64,000 bases of DNA from positions 6,144,148 to 6,208,147 of the forward strand of contig CM030931.1 of NCBI GenBank assembly GCA_018136815.1, written 5' to 3'. Origin of the DNA: Isochrysis galbana (lineage: Eukaryota; Haptophyta; Isochrysidales; Isochrysidaceae). The position numbers and the translations under genes were made by a program. A model generated the notes under the pieces. That model was given only the letters and a program-made list of their open reading frames with translations, ran no database searches and had not been told where the DNA came from. Below, in pieces: positions 20,594 to 29,553 of the stretch (its first letter is position 1; every line of letters begins with the position of its first letter).

Positions 20594-22234
20594 TCAACCC
20601 TTGAGAACTCGCCGCAGAATCTTGCCGGAAGCAGACTTTGGGATAGACTCGACAAACTCCACCGTAGCGGGCCACTTGTACTGCGCGAGTTGTGGCCTCA
20701 AGAAGGAGAGAATCGACTCTTGGTCAAGTTGAGCTCCTTCTCTCCGTACGACAAATGCTTTTGGTAATTCGCCTGCGTAGTCATCCTTGATGCCGACAAC
20801 GCATGCATCGGCGACGTGTGGGTGGGAGAGTAGGAGCCCCTCTAGCTCTGCTGGCGCAACTTGAAAGCCTTTGACCTTGATCAACTCTTTCACACGATCC
20901 CCGATGAAGATGTTGCCGTCCACAGACACACGGGCCAAATCGCCGGTGCGGATGAATCCATCCCTCATGAGGGTTGCTTCAGTAGCTTCGGGTCGATTCA
21001 GATAGCCTCGCATCACTTGGGGCCCCGAGATCAAGAGCTCGCCTTCCTCATTTGGCCCTAGCTCTATACCGTTCTCATCGACGACCTTCATGGAGGTATT
21101 TGGCGCCAATAATCCTGCGGAGCCAGGCATAATCTTTTCTGGTTGTGCTGGTGCGAAGGAGATGATGGGAGACGTCTCGGTCATGCCATAGCCCTGACGA
21201 ACAACAACCCCCAATTGCTCTCTCAACGATATCTGCATGCTCGCGTCCAGAGGGGCAGCGCCCGAAAAGATCTCACGCAAAGTCGAGAGATTGTAGTCCG
21301 CCACCATTGGATGTTTACTAAGAAACACGCAAAGCGGAGGTGCAACATACGCTTGCGTAATGTGATGGTCTTGGAGAGTCTGGAGGAAAGTCGCAGGCTC
21401 AAATTTAGGCAGAATGACCAGCGACGCGCGCTCGGCGAGGGCCGCACACATCAGCACTGTCAGCCCATAGATGTGAAAAAACGGGAGGATGGCCACAAGC
21501 TTATCATTTTCTGTGATCCCAAGGTTGCAAGATTTATCCATCGTGCTTTGTTGAATATTGGCAACGAGGTTTTGGTGGGTAAGACAAACGCCCTTGGGCT
21601 TGCCAGTTGTACCCGACGAGTATGGTAAGGCGACAAGATCGTTGAGGGGCGAAATAGGCCGAGACAAACGAATCGGCTCAGCCATGGCAGGAGCATGCGG
21701 AAAGCTAGACAAATCCTCGATGTAAGCAACGGCTCTCACACGGCTGCCAGGCATTGCCATCGCCTCTTCGACAACGCCACGATAGAGTTCGGAAGTCAAA
21801 GCGATGGTTGCGCCGCTATCGGCGTACTGAAAGCCGAGCTCAGTGGCTGTGTAAGCTGGATTACTGGTGGTGATGGTACCTCCAAGAGAAGCCGCGGCGA
21901 GGAAGCTGATCACGTACTCCACGCTGTTGTGAAGATGAATATTGAGGACGTCTCCTTGCTGGAAACCACAGCTACGAAGTGCGTGCGCAGCGCCATTAAT
22001 CCTACCGAAGAGCTCGTCGTACCGGACCGCCTGACCGGAGGTGGCGCAATGGAGCGCAAGCTGTTCGCCGTTGCGCGACCAGTTGCCTTGCTCTAGGAGG
22101 AAATCGACGAGCGAGGCGACGCGGAGATCGATTTGCGTCCTCGTGATAATAAGCTCCCTGAAATAGCTGCGGTGGACTCTGAGGCGCGGAATGCCTGTCG
22201 CCAGAGCGCTCGCTCTGCGCCACAGAGCCGCCAT
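20594..22234 (-). CDS. 4-coumarate-CoA ligase-like acyl-CoA synthetase
   Basis: 546 residues, a normal full length for the ANL (adenylate-forming) superfamily, no introns. The ATP-binding motif LPYSSGTTGKPKGV is at 203-216. GYGMTETSP is at 348-356. The hinge region RTGDLARVSVDGNIFIGDR is near 429-447 and KGFQVAPAELE near 455-465. The catalytic lysine is in PKSASGKILRR (Lys538). These enzymes activate an aryl or fatty acid as the acyl-AMP and transfer it to CoA. The N terminus (ALWRRASALATGIPRLRVHR) is basic and Ser/Ala-rich, which suggests a mitochondrial or plastid transit peptide. No C-terminal SKL is present. The substrate cannot be told from sequence. It shares a 188-bp divergent promoter region with the glutathione synthetase-like gene. 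Confidence 0.92.
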   Translation of the reverse strand: MAALWRRASALATGIPRLRVHRSYFRELIITRTQIDLRVASLVDFLLEQGNWSRNGEQLALHCATSGQAVRYDELFGRINGAAHALRSCGFQQGDVLNIHLHNSVEYVISFLAAASLGGTITTSNPAYTATELGFQYADSGATIALTSELYRGVVEEAMAMPGSRVRAVAYIEDLSSFPHAPAMAEPIRLSRPISPLNDLVALPYSSGTTGKPKGVCLTHQNLVANIQQSTMDKSCNLGITENDKLVAILPFFHIYGLTVLMCAALAERASLVILPKFEPATFLQTLQDHHITQAYVAPPLCVFLSKHPMVADYNLSTLREIFSGAAPLDASMQISLREQLGVVVRQGYGMTETSPIISFAPAQPEKIMPGSAGLLAPNTSMKVVDENGIELGPNEEGELLISGPQVMRGYLNRPEATEATLMRDGFIRTGDLARVSVDGNIFIGDRVKELIKVKGFQVAPAELEGLLLSHPHVADACVVGIKDDYAGELPKAFVVRREGAQLDQESILSFLRPQLAQYKWPATVEFVESIPKSASGKILRRVLKG

Positions 22235-22422
22235 CGCCCGCCGCCCACTCGCGCCGCTCGGCCCGGCGAAGGGGAGTCTTCTTCACGCATGCCGTCTCTG
22301 AAACCTTCCTTCCCTTTTCACTTTTCACAGTCCTTCTTTTATTTCAAGATGATATCGGGAGACGCCGGCTGTCCGCGTGGGCAAGCGGGCGGCCGCCGTC
22401 CCTCGCGCGCCGGGTCTCCGCG
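22235..22422. promoter_or_regulatory. shared divergent promoter region
   Basis: Only 188 bp separate the first ATGs of two genes transcribed away from each other, so both promoters must lie here or overlap the genes. The stretch is GC-rich at both sides, with a CCTTTTCACTTTTCACAGTCC core. No clear TATA box. Confidence 0.5.
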
Positions 22423-24006
22423 ATGATGCGCTCCTTCGGCCTCAGGCCGGTCGGCGTGCCGCCAAGCACACTCGTGCGGATGGCTGAGCTCCAGCACATC
22501 TTTCACAAACTCTATGCCGCCGCCTCCAGAGATCTCGACTTCATCCACCAAGTCTTCGACCAGATGAGCCGAAGGTGCGAATGGACGCGGCACGAGATCT
22601 CGGCGTACGAGCGAGTCGTGGCAGCAGCCAGCTCAAAGCCTCTGCTGCTCTTGCCGAACTCCGTATATCTTCGTCCCGCCGGATCCACTTCTTCTTTGGT
22701 GTGCAGCTGCAGCAACGTACAAGCGGGAGAGCCGTACCAGTTGAGCCTGGTGCAGAGGCTACAATCGGCAGAGCACCATGGAATCCAAGCAGGCCCACTG
22801 CGCACTGTCTGTGCCGCTCTCGGCACAGCAGCGCGAATGGTTCACCCTGGACGCACATGCGTAGCCTTGCTGTCCAAGCCCACCGATCGGCTTGCCATGC
22901 GAACACGCATCGATCTGCGTGGTGTCGGGAAGACATTGCAGGATGAATTCGATGTACAAAATGTGTTATACGTTTCCATGGCTGACCTTGCTCGCACGAA
23001 GCTAGATGCCTGCGGAGATTTAGTGCTGGATGAGCACCGTATTTCTGTCATTTATTCACGATTTGACTTCTCGCATCCATGGGGCAGATGGGTGGACCCG
23101 ATTCCTCCAGACGGTGGAAGTGCGCCTACAGAAGAAGTGCTCGCCGAGTAAGTTCAGCCATACACACTCTTCCCCCTCTCACACACACACACGCACGACA
23201 CCATGATGCCAGTAGGGGATGCCTCCACTTTTAAGAGGGTCTCCTGTGCCTGCACCGATCCCTTGGACAAGGAGCCCCATTCGTCAGGCCATGGCCCCAT
23301 GAAGGCACAGGGCTAGCTCCAAGTCACGCTGGCTCAAATTTTTAATTGTGACAGGTGGCGGGCAATACAACGGATGGAGGTCTCCAACGCCATCATCTCC
23401 AGCAATTTAGGATGTCGCTTGGCGCACCGCAGGGCTGCTCAGCATGCGTATGTGCGTGATGGGGGACTCGATCGTTTGCTAGCTCCTGAAGAAGCTCGCG
23501 CACTCAGAACCGTACTCCCACACCAATGGGCGCTTGATCCTGACTTCGACGATGGCGAGGAAGAGAAGGAGGCGCAAGCACTGCTCGCTAGCAACCCAGG
23601 CGCCTATGTCGCAAAAAACATGCTTCGCCCTCGGACAGGTTCTGGAATAACTCAGGACCGGCTTGCCTCAGGAGGTCAAATAATCACCAATCCAGCAGAC
23701 CTGATGAGCTTAGCACGCTCCGATGCCCGTGCGTGGTACATAATGTTTGAGAAAGTGACGCCCGTGCTGCATGGAGCTGATATTGCTCACAAGGGATCCA
23801 TTGTGCAGCTTGCACCATCCGAGGCGGTCTCGGAGGTAGCAACATTTGGATGCTACCTCGAGGACGGTCACGGTAACATCGTTTTTGACGAGGTGGCCGG
23901 TTATGGCGCAAGAACTCGCCCGGCATGCAGCACTCACTCACTAGCAGGTGAGCTTGGTTACGGGGCACTTTGTTCGGTTCAAGATTCAACATGGCTAGAG
24001 GTGTAA
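22423..24006 (+). CDS. eukaryotic glutathione synthetase-like (2 exons), divergent
   Basis: Exons 22423-23147 and 23355-24006 (intron GTAAGT..GACAG, phase 2) give 458 residues, near the ~470 usual for the family. Landmarks in order: AAASRDLDFIHQVF (N-terminal helix), RISVIYSRFDF, EWRAIQRMEVSNAIISSNLGCRLA, NPGAYVAKNMLRPRTGSGI (ATP-grasp strand), YIMFEKVTPV, VSEVATFGCYLEDGHG, and YGARTR..AGELGYGALCSV at the C terminus. The enzyme normally joins gamma-glutamylcysteine and glycine with ATP. Odd: the conserved glutamate-rich substrate motif after residue ~100 is not recognisable (QLSLVQRLQS in its place). The usual GGGNN loop reads TGSGIT, and the Val-Ala-Ala-Gly lid is altered. It may be a divergent paralogue with changed activity, or the middle may contain an unrecognised frame change. 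Confidence 0.72.
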
Positions 24007-24065
24007 TTCTTTGTGTCGTCGAATGCGATTTACATGGTAGGCATGTTGCTCTTTTTACTTTTTAT

Positions 24066-24225
24066 CGAAAAGACTCTTAAAAATAAAAAATCTCACCTCG
24101 CACGTGGCACCTAGGCCCTGGTTTCCAGTACAAAGCCACGCCCGCTCCCTCCTCCCGCCTTGCGGCAACTCCACTTATGCTCTACTTAGTTAGGGGCTCG
24201 GGGTTTGGGGTTGTTTTGAAGCGGG
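24066..24225 (-). repeat. 3'-end fragment of hairpin-headed, T-tailed element
   Basis: Minus-strand counterpart of 7150-7306: CTCACCTCGCACGTGGCAC, then CCTTGCGGCAACTCCACTTATGCTCTACTTAG. The A-rich left side (AAAAATAAAAAATC) corresponds to the element's T-tail. Truncated. Confidence 0.6.
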
Positions 24226-24271
24226 CGGCGTGTCCCGGTCAGACCAAAAGCGTTCAATTATCCCCATCCCC

Positions 24272-24500
24272 CCAACTAACTTTATAGTTGGTTGCGATGT
24301 GCGATGGAACGCGCCGCCGAGCCCCTCCTCCTCCTCTCTTTCGGGTCCCCCGCCGAGGGCGGCCCCCCTGCCCCCACGGACCAGTCGCTGGCGAAGCGGC
24401 CGCGTCCACCCTCGGAGGCCGACAAGGTGCGTGCGACCCAGGTCGCGCCACACGGCCCATGGCCCCGGCCACACCACCCACAGCAGCCATGCTGTCCGCT
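24272..24500 (+). repeat. hairpin plus conserved short ORF (element 5' region, copy 1)
   Basis: CCAACTAACTTTATAGTTGG (24272-24291) forms a hairpin, followed within 15 bp by ATG codons (24297, 24304). The frame from 24304 includes SLAKRPRPPSEADKVRAT and APHGPWPRPHHP. The inverted copy at 39985-40206 has the same arrangement and conserves SKRPRPPIEAEQVRAT and APHGPWPRPHHP. Protein-level conservation with different hairpin bases suggests the start of an element-encoded protein such as a LINE ORF1 (inference). 24501-24683 has no recognised feature. Confidence 0.5.
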
Positions 24501-24683
24501 CCCACGTGGGAGGCAGCAGACAGCAAGCCTCAGGAAGACTGCATCTTGCGTACAAGACCGTCATTTAATTGGGCGTGCCTTATGGCAGAGGCCCCTCTCA
24601 CCCTGGCCAGGGTCATGCCGCCTCGGCGGCGCGGCCCATGGCCGGGTGGCCATCATGGGCACAACTTCTTGACAGCCAACATC

Positions 24684-25570
24684 AACTAAGTTTATACTTA
24701 GTTCGCCCATGGGGGGGCACGAGCCCCCCCCCTCTCTCCACTCCTCCCCTGCCATGGGGGAGGAACCACCCACTCTCCTGGCACGCCTGATGGCTTGCCA
24801 GGAGCACACAGCCCTGCTGACCCATTCCTCTCCCCACAGGCCCGCCTGACTCGCCCGCCCTGGCCCGTCGTGGCCTGCCCATCCCTCTGACCAGCCCCTC
24901 CTCCCCCTGGGCCCCCCTGATCAGGACCCCCCAGCCAGCTCCAGTCGACTGGCAGGGGCTCGAGAGCCAGCGAGGGAGAGGCAGGAGGGGCCAGGGCCAT
25001 GCCCCAGCCTCACCTGCCCCCTGAGCTGCGCTCCCAGGCCCCTGCTAGCCTCCTGGGGACCTGAAGAGGGGCCGCAGGCGCGCGCCATGGGCCCCCGCCG
25101 CAGGGAAGAGAGGAGGAAAAGGGAAGAGGGAGGGGAGGGGGGAGCGGCAGCTCTCCCCTCCGGCAGAAACGTGTCTTCTCGCCCCGTTTGGGTAAGAGCA
25201 GAAGACGGGGGCGCCAGAGCCAGGAGGGAAGGGGAAGGGCCGCGGCTCGCCGCCGCCACTCGCTTCGGCGAGGAGAGATTAGCGCTCCTGGGCCCCTATA
25301 CACGAGTGCCCCCCCCCCCCCCCCCCCGCGTTGCTTTTACCCGAAAGGGGTTTTCCCCCAGCGTGGACTCGAGGAGAGGACGTGCTGGGGTGCGCGGGGT
25401 CGGTGCGTGCACTGGGGGGAGGACAAATATCGAGTGGAGGGGGCAGTGCCCCCTCCCCCCGGTAGCACTCGGACACCTGGCTCGTCAGGCATGGCGGGAT
25501 TCCGGGACGGAAAAGTTGTGTCCAATTAGCTAGTGGGGTTGGCTAGGATATAACATTAATTATTTTATTT
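24684..25570 (+). repeat. hairpin-headed element with alternative 3' end
   Basis: Begins AACTAAGTTTATACTTAGTT (24684-24703), then CCCATGGGGGGGCACGAGCCCCCCC. The long GC-rich body includes CCTCACCTGCCCCCTGAG near 25009 and the CCCCGTTTGGGTAAGAG block near 25180. It ends in a C-run (25311-25327) and a 3' part finishing GGTTGGCTAGGATATAACATT plus an AT-rich tail (to ~25570). The 3' part is shared with 44100-44395. No target duplication was seen, so the limits are approximate. Confidence 0.65.
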
Positions 25571-25827
25571 TATTTGACTCATTCACAATGGAGTGCGCTC
25601 ACCAAGCAGCAGAAGAAGGCAAGAGGCCCTCTCGGGACGATCCCTCATGCCGAGCCAAGGCGACGCCGTTCTCGTCGCGTACGTGGGTTCCCCTTCGGGG
25701 TGCTCGCGGGGGGGCTCATGGTAGGGTGAGACTCCCCGCGGGAGGGGAAGAAACCGGAGGAAAAGGAGACCAAATGAAGGCAAGCCGCCGCCTCACCCCG
25801 CTCGACCCTACCCCCCCACACACATCC
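25571..25827. other. intergenic, no gene recognised
   Basis: GC-rich with a short unsupported open frame from 25588. Nothing identifiable. Confidence 0.4.
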
Positions 25828-25965
25828 TAAGCCCCTAAGTTGAGCACAATGGGAGTGCCGCAAGGCGGGTAGTGGGGGTAGATAGAAAAAGGGAATGGGG
25901 CGTGGCTACAGCAGCGAACCCAAGTGCCACGCGCGAGGCGGGAATATTAAAAAGGTTTTTTTTTT
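25828..25965 (+). repeat. 3'-end fragment of hairpin-headed, T-tailed element
   Basis: CCCCTAAGTTGAGCACAATGG, GCCGCAAGGCGGGTAG, CCACGCGCGAGGCGGG, then AATATTAAAAAGGTTTTTTTTTT. Close match to 7150-7306, same orientation, 5'-truncated. 25966-26170 is unassigned. Confidence 0.7.
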
Positions 25966-26170
25966 GTGCGCACCAGCGCGTCGGATTCACTGGATGACCC
26001 GATGAAGGAGGTGATGAAGGCGTGCTGCCTAGTCAACCTAACAACCTCCCCTACGTTTACCTCCCGGTGCTCTGTCCGACACGACGAGGTCTCGATCCAC
26101 TTCCACGCCAATACGACCGAGACACGGGCGCTTTGTGAACACATGGGGATCGTTCTTGTCGAATGCTCAG

Positions 26171-26267
26171 GCTAGAGACGGAGAGTTAGGGAGGGAGGGA
26201 AAGTTAGGGAGGGAGGGAGAGTTTAGGGAGGAAGATTTAAGGAGGGAGAGTTAGGGAGGGAGACTTA
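26171..26267. repeat. GGGAGGGAGAGTTA minisatellite
   Basis: Irregular units of GGGAGGGA(A/G)GTTA type. They contain TTAGGG by chance of composition, with unit lengths of about 13-17 bp. The last unit (TAGGGAGGGAGACTTA, 26252-26267) is repeated exactly at 27128-27143 on the far side of an inserted element. Confidence 0.6.
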
Positions 26268-27127
26268 CCAACTATCAGTAAAACTGATAGAGTCATGGGG
26301 GCCCCGTGCCCCCCCTCCTCCAACGCAGACACCCCCTGGGTGGGCCTGCACACTCAACCTCAGCCCCTGCCTGCTGGCAGGGGCTGAGCTGACATCACTC
26401 TGGCACAGACCCTCGCCGAGCGCGCATCGCGCGCCGCACGCATTCGCCTGCACTGGCCCCTGATCGTACTGACCCCCCACTCCACCACTGAGCCACAGAC
26501 CACCTGAGCCGCCAGGAGGGCACCCAGGACCAGCGAGGCCAGCGAGGGAGAGGCAGGAGAGGCCAGGGGCCCAGCCCCAGCCTCCACTGCCCCCTGAGCT
26601 GGCCCAGCTGGCCCTCTGGGGGGACCCGAGGGTCCCCTCAGAGGGGTGCCATGGCGCGCGCAGGCATCGCACGCCCGTAAGAGAACGAAGAGAACCGCGA
26701 GAAAAGAACGACAAAAAAAACGACGCGATCTGACCCAAGAAAAGGTAAGACTCACGCCTGTTTACGGTATGTTTACAGGCCGATACCCCGAGCGACACAC
26801 GAATGCCGCGAAAACGCGGTGTTACTTGAAAAAGACGCGAGAAGAGGGAGCCGAGACCTCCCAGGGGCACGAAGTGTCACATGCAACAGGCGTTTACGTT
26901 TGTTTTGCCACAGGAACACCACACCAGCAGGTCTGCCCCAGCCCACCCCTTGCACTTGGCCCGTTGTAGTGCACGCGGGCCCCCCCCCGATACCAAAGAC
27001 AAAGGAATGAAGGGGGTAGTGTAAGGGAGTGAGTAAACTGGGGTATAGGCGATGTCGTGAGTGAGTACCGTGAGTACGTGGACTGTATAGCTAGCGAGAG
27101 TAGCCCGAATCTTCAGATGTTTTATTA
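26268..27127 (+). mobile_element. hairpin-headed element (subfamily 3) with LINE-like 3' tail and 16-bp duplication
   Basis: 860 bp flanked by direct repeats TAGGGAGGGAGACTTA (26252-26267 and 27128-27143). The left end has the hairpin CTATCAGTAAAACTGATAG followed by GTCATGGGGGCCCCGTGCCCCCC. The body carries the family core (CTCCACTGCCCCCTGAGC). The right end, GAATGAAGGGGG to CCCGAATCTTCAGATGTTTTATTA, matches the 3' end of the LINE at 29.5-31.2 kb and the tails at 40997-41110 and 61973-62270. It has no long coding frame. The structure is that of a SINE or deleted LINE mobilised by target-primed reverse transcription. Confidence 0.75.
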
Positions 27128-27143
27128 TAGGGAGGGAGACTTA

Positions 27144-27897
27144 GGAAGGAATTATCTCAAAACACATGAGCTTATGTGCGCCCTCAAATGACACTCGGCT
27201 GAGGGCTCGCAGCTGACTCCCTCCCTGAAGATTTTCCGAGATACCAAATGACAAATGAAGGCAAAAGACCTTAGCGCACGAGGGGATGGGCGGCACGGCA
27301 GGTGGAAGGAGTGAGAAGGGACGTCGTGGGCGTGGCTGCGAAAAGGATGTGCTGGGCCGCACATTTGGTGAGACTATTATTTTTTTGCTCGCCCTGCCGG
27401 CCTCGGGAGCTAGCCCCTACTGCTCCTTCCTGCCGGCTTGTGGCGCTCAAAGAGCCCGTGGCGTAGGGTCAGTATATTGGCACATAGTGGTGGCGACAGC
27501 GTGCGAGTCGCGGTGTTCCATGCTCCACAGACACCAATCTTTGTCATATGACATAAGTGGCACGTTGAGACAAAGTACTGAAGCTGTCGGCCTGCTTGGC
27601 ATCCTGATAAGCGCACACCGCAACATGCCCCGTTAATACCAAATTGCACCAGCCGTTGGTATTTTTACAGTTTGATTGGCAACGTGCCGAGCTATGTCGC
27701 TGTCTTCACTGCACCGTCTTGGATGATTTGATGAGCTGCTGTGCCGAAAAGACGCGTGCGTCGACTGAAAATGCTCTTTCCAACATGCTGGGACCTCGAC
27801 ACGCGAAAATGGCGAGGCGCATGTACATGCATGCGCACAACACCATCTTGGTCTACGTTTGTCACCATTTGATGACCATTCTTCAATGGTGCGCGAT
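27144..27897. other. intergenic, no gene recognised
   Basis: Mixed-composition sequence with several short frames on both strands (for example + 27644-27943). None has recognisable features; part may be the 3' untranslated region of the gene that ends at 27898. Confidence 0.4.
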
Positions 27898-28641
27898 TCA
27901 TCGCTTTAATGGTGACAACGTCGAACTTCTCGTGCTCAAATAGCTGATACTATGTCGAGACGACCCCTGCACCGCTTCTTCGCGTCCTCGGATCGATGTC
28001 CTGCGCCCACCGACATGAGTATCGATTGACTGCCGTGCTGCGGCGCCATCCATTGACCTACGCGCTTGTCCGGCGGCTGACTTTGCAGCGGCCGCCTTCT
28101 CCCCAGCGAGCAACGTTTCCACCTTCAGATTGTGAGGAGCTCGCAGTGCTATCGCGCAATCGGTGGCGATGGGCTTAAAGTCGTAGTAGAATGTCAGCTT
28201 GGCCATCTCACTCTCGTCCCGACTCTCTGGAAGCAAATCTCCCAACTGCAACCACAGATCGGAGAGCAGATTCCGTGGATGAACTTCTTCCTTGTAGATT
28301 GAGAGCTCAGACGCGTTGACACTGCCGCCATGCCGTTCCTTAATGTGCGAAACAATATCAAGTACAGGCTTTTCTGATAGCATTCTCAACGAAAAGTCCA
28401 TCACACTCCACGTAATGCTGCACACACGCACGATTATCCACTGCTGTGGCGGGCCGCGTTGAATGATTGGATCCTCACTCGGCACAAAAGGCGTCCATGA
28501 GGACTTCTTCTTACTGCCACCGTCCTTCGAGTCCTTGGCCTTTCCCGACTTCTTAGGAGCCATCTCGCTCGAGAGACGGAAGCGACTTCGCCGGGGCGAG
28601 AGTGGGGCGCCCTGGTGAAACCGACTGAACGAGACGTTCAT
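27898..28641 (-). CDS. conserved-looking hypothetical protein with Lys-rich N terminus
   Basis: 247 codons. Met27 (codon at 28563) starts MAPKKSGKAKDSKDGGSKKK and is the better start, giving 221 residues. The first 26 codons then look like 5' leader. Residues ~47-150 (DPIIQRGPPQQWIIVRV, ITWSVMDFSLRML, ERHGGSVNASELSIYKE, LTFYYDFKP) have the balanced composition of a compact alpha/beta domain, possibly ubiquitin-like; I cannot name the family. The tail is Ser/Arg-rich and probably disordered. A short lysine-rich start of this kind is frequent in flagellar proteins of protists, but that is only a hint. No introns needed. Confidence 0.65.
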   Translation of the reverse strand: MNVSFSRFHQGAPLSPRRSRFRLSSEMAPKKSGKAKDSKDGGSKKKSSWTPFVPSEDPIIQRGPPQQWIIVRVCSITWSVMDFSLRMLSEKPVLDIVSHIKERHGGSVNASELSIYKEEVHPRNLLSDLWLQLGDLLPESRDESEMAKLTFYYDFKPIATDCAIALRAPHNLKVETLLAGEKAAAAKSAAGQARRSMDGAAARQSIDTHVGGRRTSIRGREEAVQGSSRHSISYLSTRSSTLSPLKR

Positions 28642-28818
28642 TGATTTGCTTAAAATACTACCAGTACTTCAACACTAGACAGCATGGGAAAATGCTTCGG
28701 TCGACGCTATTCGCTATTCAGATTCTTCGAAATCCGTCAGTTGATATCGAGATGCGCGACGGCCCGACCGCCTGGACCGCCACCCCTTGTACGCCAGCCC
28801 CTCCAGCCTAACTTCGAT

Positions 28819-29553
28819 TCATCGCGAGTCGCAGGCGCGGTGGCTCCACGGGCAGGGCGGGTCCTGGGCGCGCAGCCACTCTAGCACGTGCACTTGGCCG
28901 CCGCTGGCCGCAGACGCGCACGTATACTCGTCCCACGGGCATGGCGGGTCCTGCTTGCGCAGCCACATGAGCACGCGTATGTGCCCCCCCTCGGCTGCCG
29001 CGGTGCAAGTATCCTCGCTCCACAGATGGGGCCGACCCTGGTCGCGCACCCACTGCAGCACGTGCACGTGGCCGTAGCGCGCCGCCATGTCGCACAGACT
29101 CCTCGTCCACTTCGGCCTCATCCACTGCAGCACGGGCAAGTGGCCTTGCTGCAGCGCGGCGTGGACGACCGCTTCGTCCTTCCACGGGGCGCGGTGGTCT
29201 CGTGCCCACTGGAGCAGGGGCAAGTACCCGTGCGCGGCGGCCCACACGCTGAGCTGCTTCCACGACGGGCGGCGCTGGTGGTCGAAGCGCGGCTGCGAGG
29301 CGCGCACCAGCTGGAACGCGCCGCGTGAAGTCCGAGCGAGCGCGTCCTGGGAGACGCCATCGAGCAGGCCGACCACGCGGAGCAGTGCATCCTCCGTCAG
29401 CCGCTCGAGGAGGGGCGGCGTAGGAGCGGAAACGAGCGCTACACAACGTTCGCACACTCCACCTGACACCCCTAGAGACGAGCAGAGAAGGCGTGCTTTC
29501 GCAGCCCATATGGGGCAGCTTGACGCACCCGGGACCCAATATGAACCCCTCAT
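28819..29553 (-). CDS. ankyrin-like repeat protein with F-box-like N terminus
   Basis: 244 codons. Residues ~48-80 (LLERLTEDALLRVVGLLDGVSQ) resemble an F-box-like helix set. From ~95 on there are at least five ~27-residue ankyrin-type repeats: AAAHGYLPLLQWARDHRAPW, ALQQGHLPVLQW, AARYGHVHVLQWVRDQ, AAEGGHIRVLMWLRKQDPPCPWDE and SAASGGQVHVLEWLRAQDPPCPW. Such W-L-R-x-Q-DPPCPW repeats are common in algae and in large algal DNA viruses. The role would be substrate recognition for ubiquitination (inference). The true start is uncertain, because the upstream sequence meets the LINE that begins by ~29527 and no internal Met is available between the ORF's first codon and the repeats. Confidence 0.72.
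   Translation of the reverse strand: MRGSYWVPGASSCPIWAAKARLLCSSLGVSGGVCERCVALVSAPTPPLLERLTEDALLRVVGLLDGVSQDALARTSRGAFQLVRASQPRFDHQRRPSWKQLSVWAAAHGYLPLLQWARDHRAPWKDEAVVHAALQQGHLPVLQWMRPKWTRSLCDMAARYGHVHVLQWVRDQGRPHLWSEDTCTAAAEGGHIRVLMWLRKQDPPCPWDEYTCASAASGGQVHVLEWLRAQDPPCPWSHRACDSR

Noticed and set aside
25577-25830. 80-codon ORF starting MECAHQAAEEG
   Set aside because: No conservation, no domain, GC-rich context; insufficient support.
26171-26267. TTAGGG motifs suggesting an internal telomere
   Set aside because: TTAGGG is not tandem at 6 or 7 bp; it arises from longer GGGAGGGAGAGTTA-type units.
28819-29553. Giant-virus origin of the ankyrin-like gene
   Set aside because: The repeat type occurs in both algae and their viruses, and nothing else viral lies nearby; no basis to choose.
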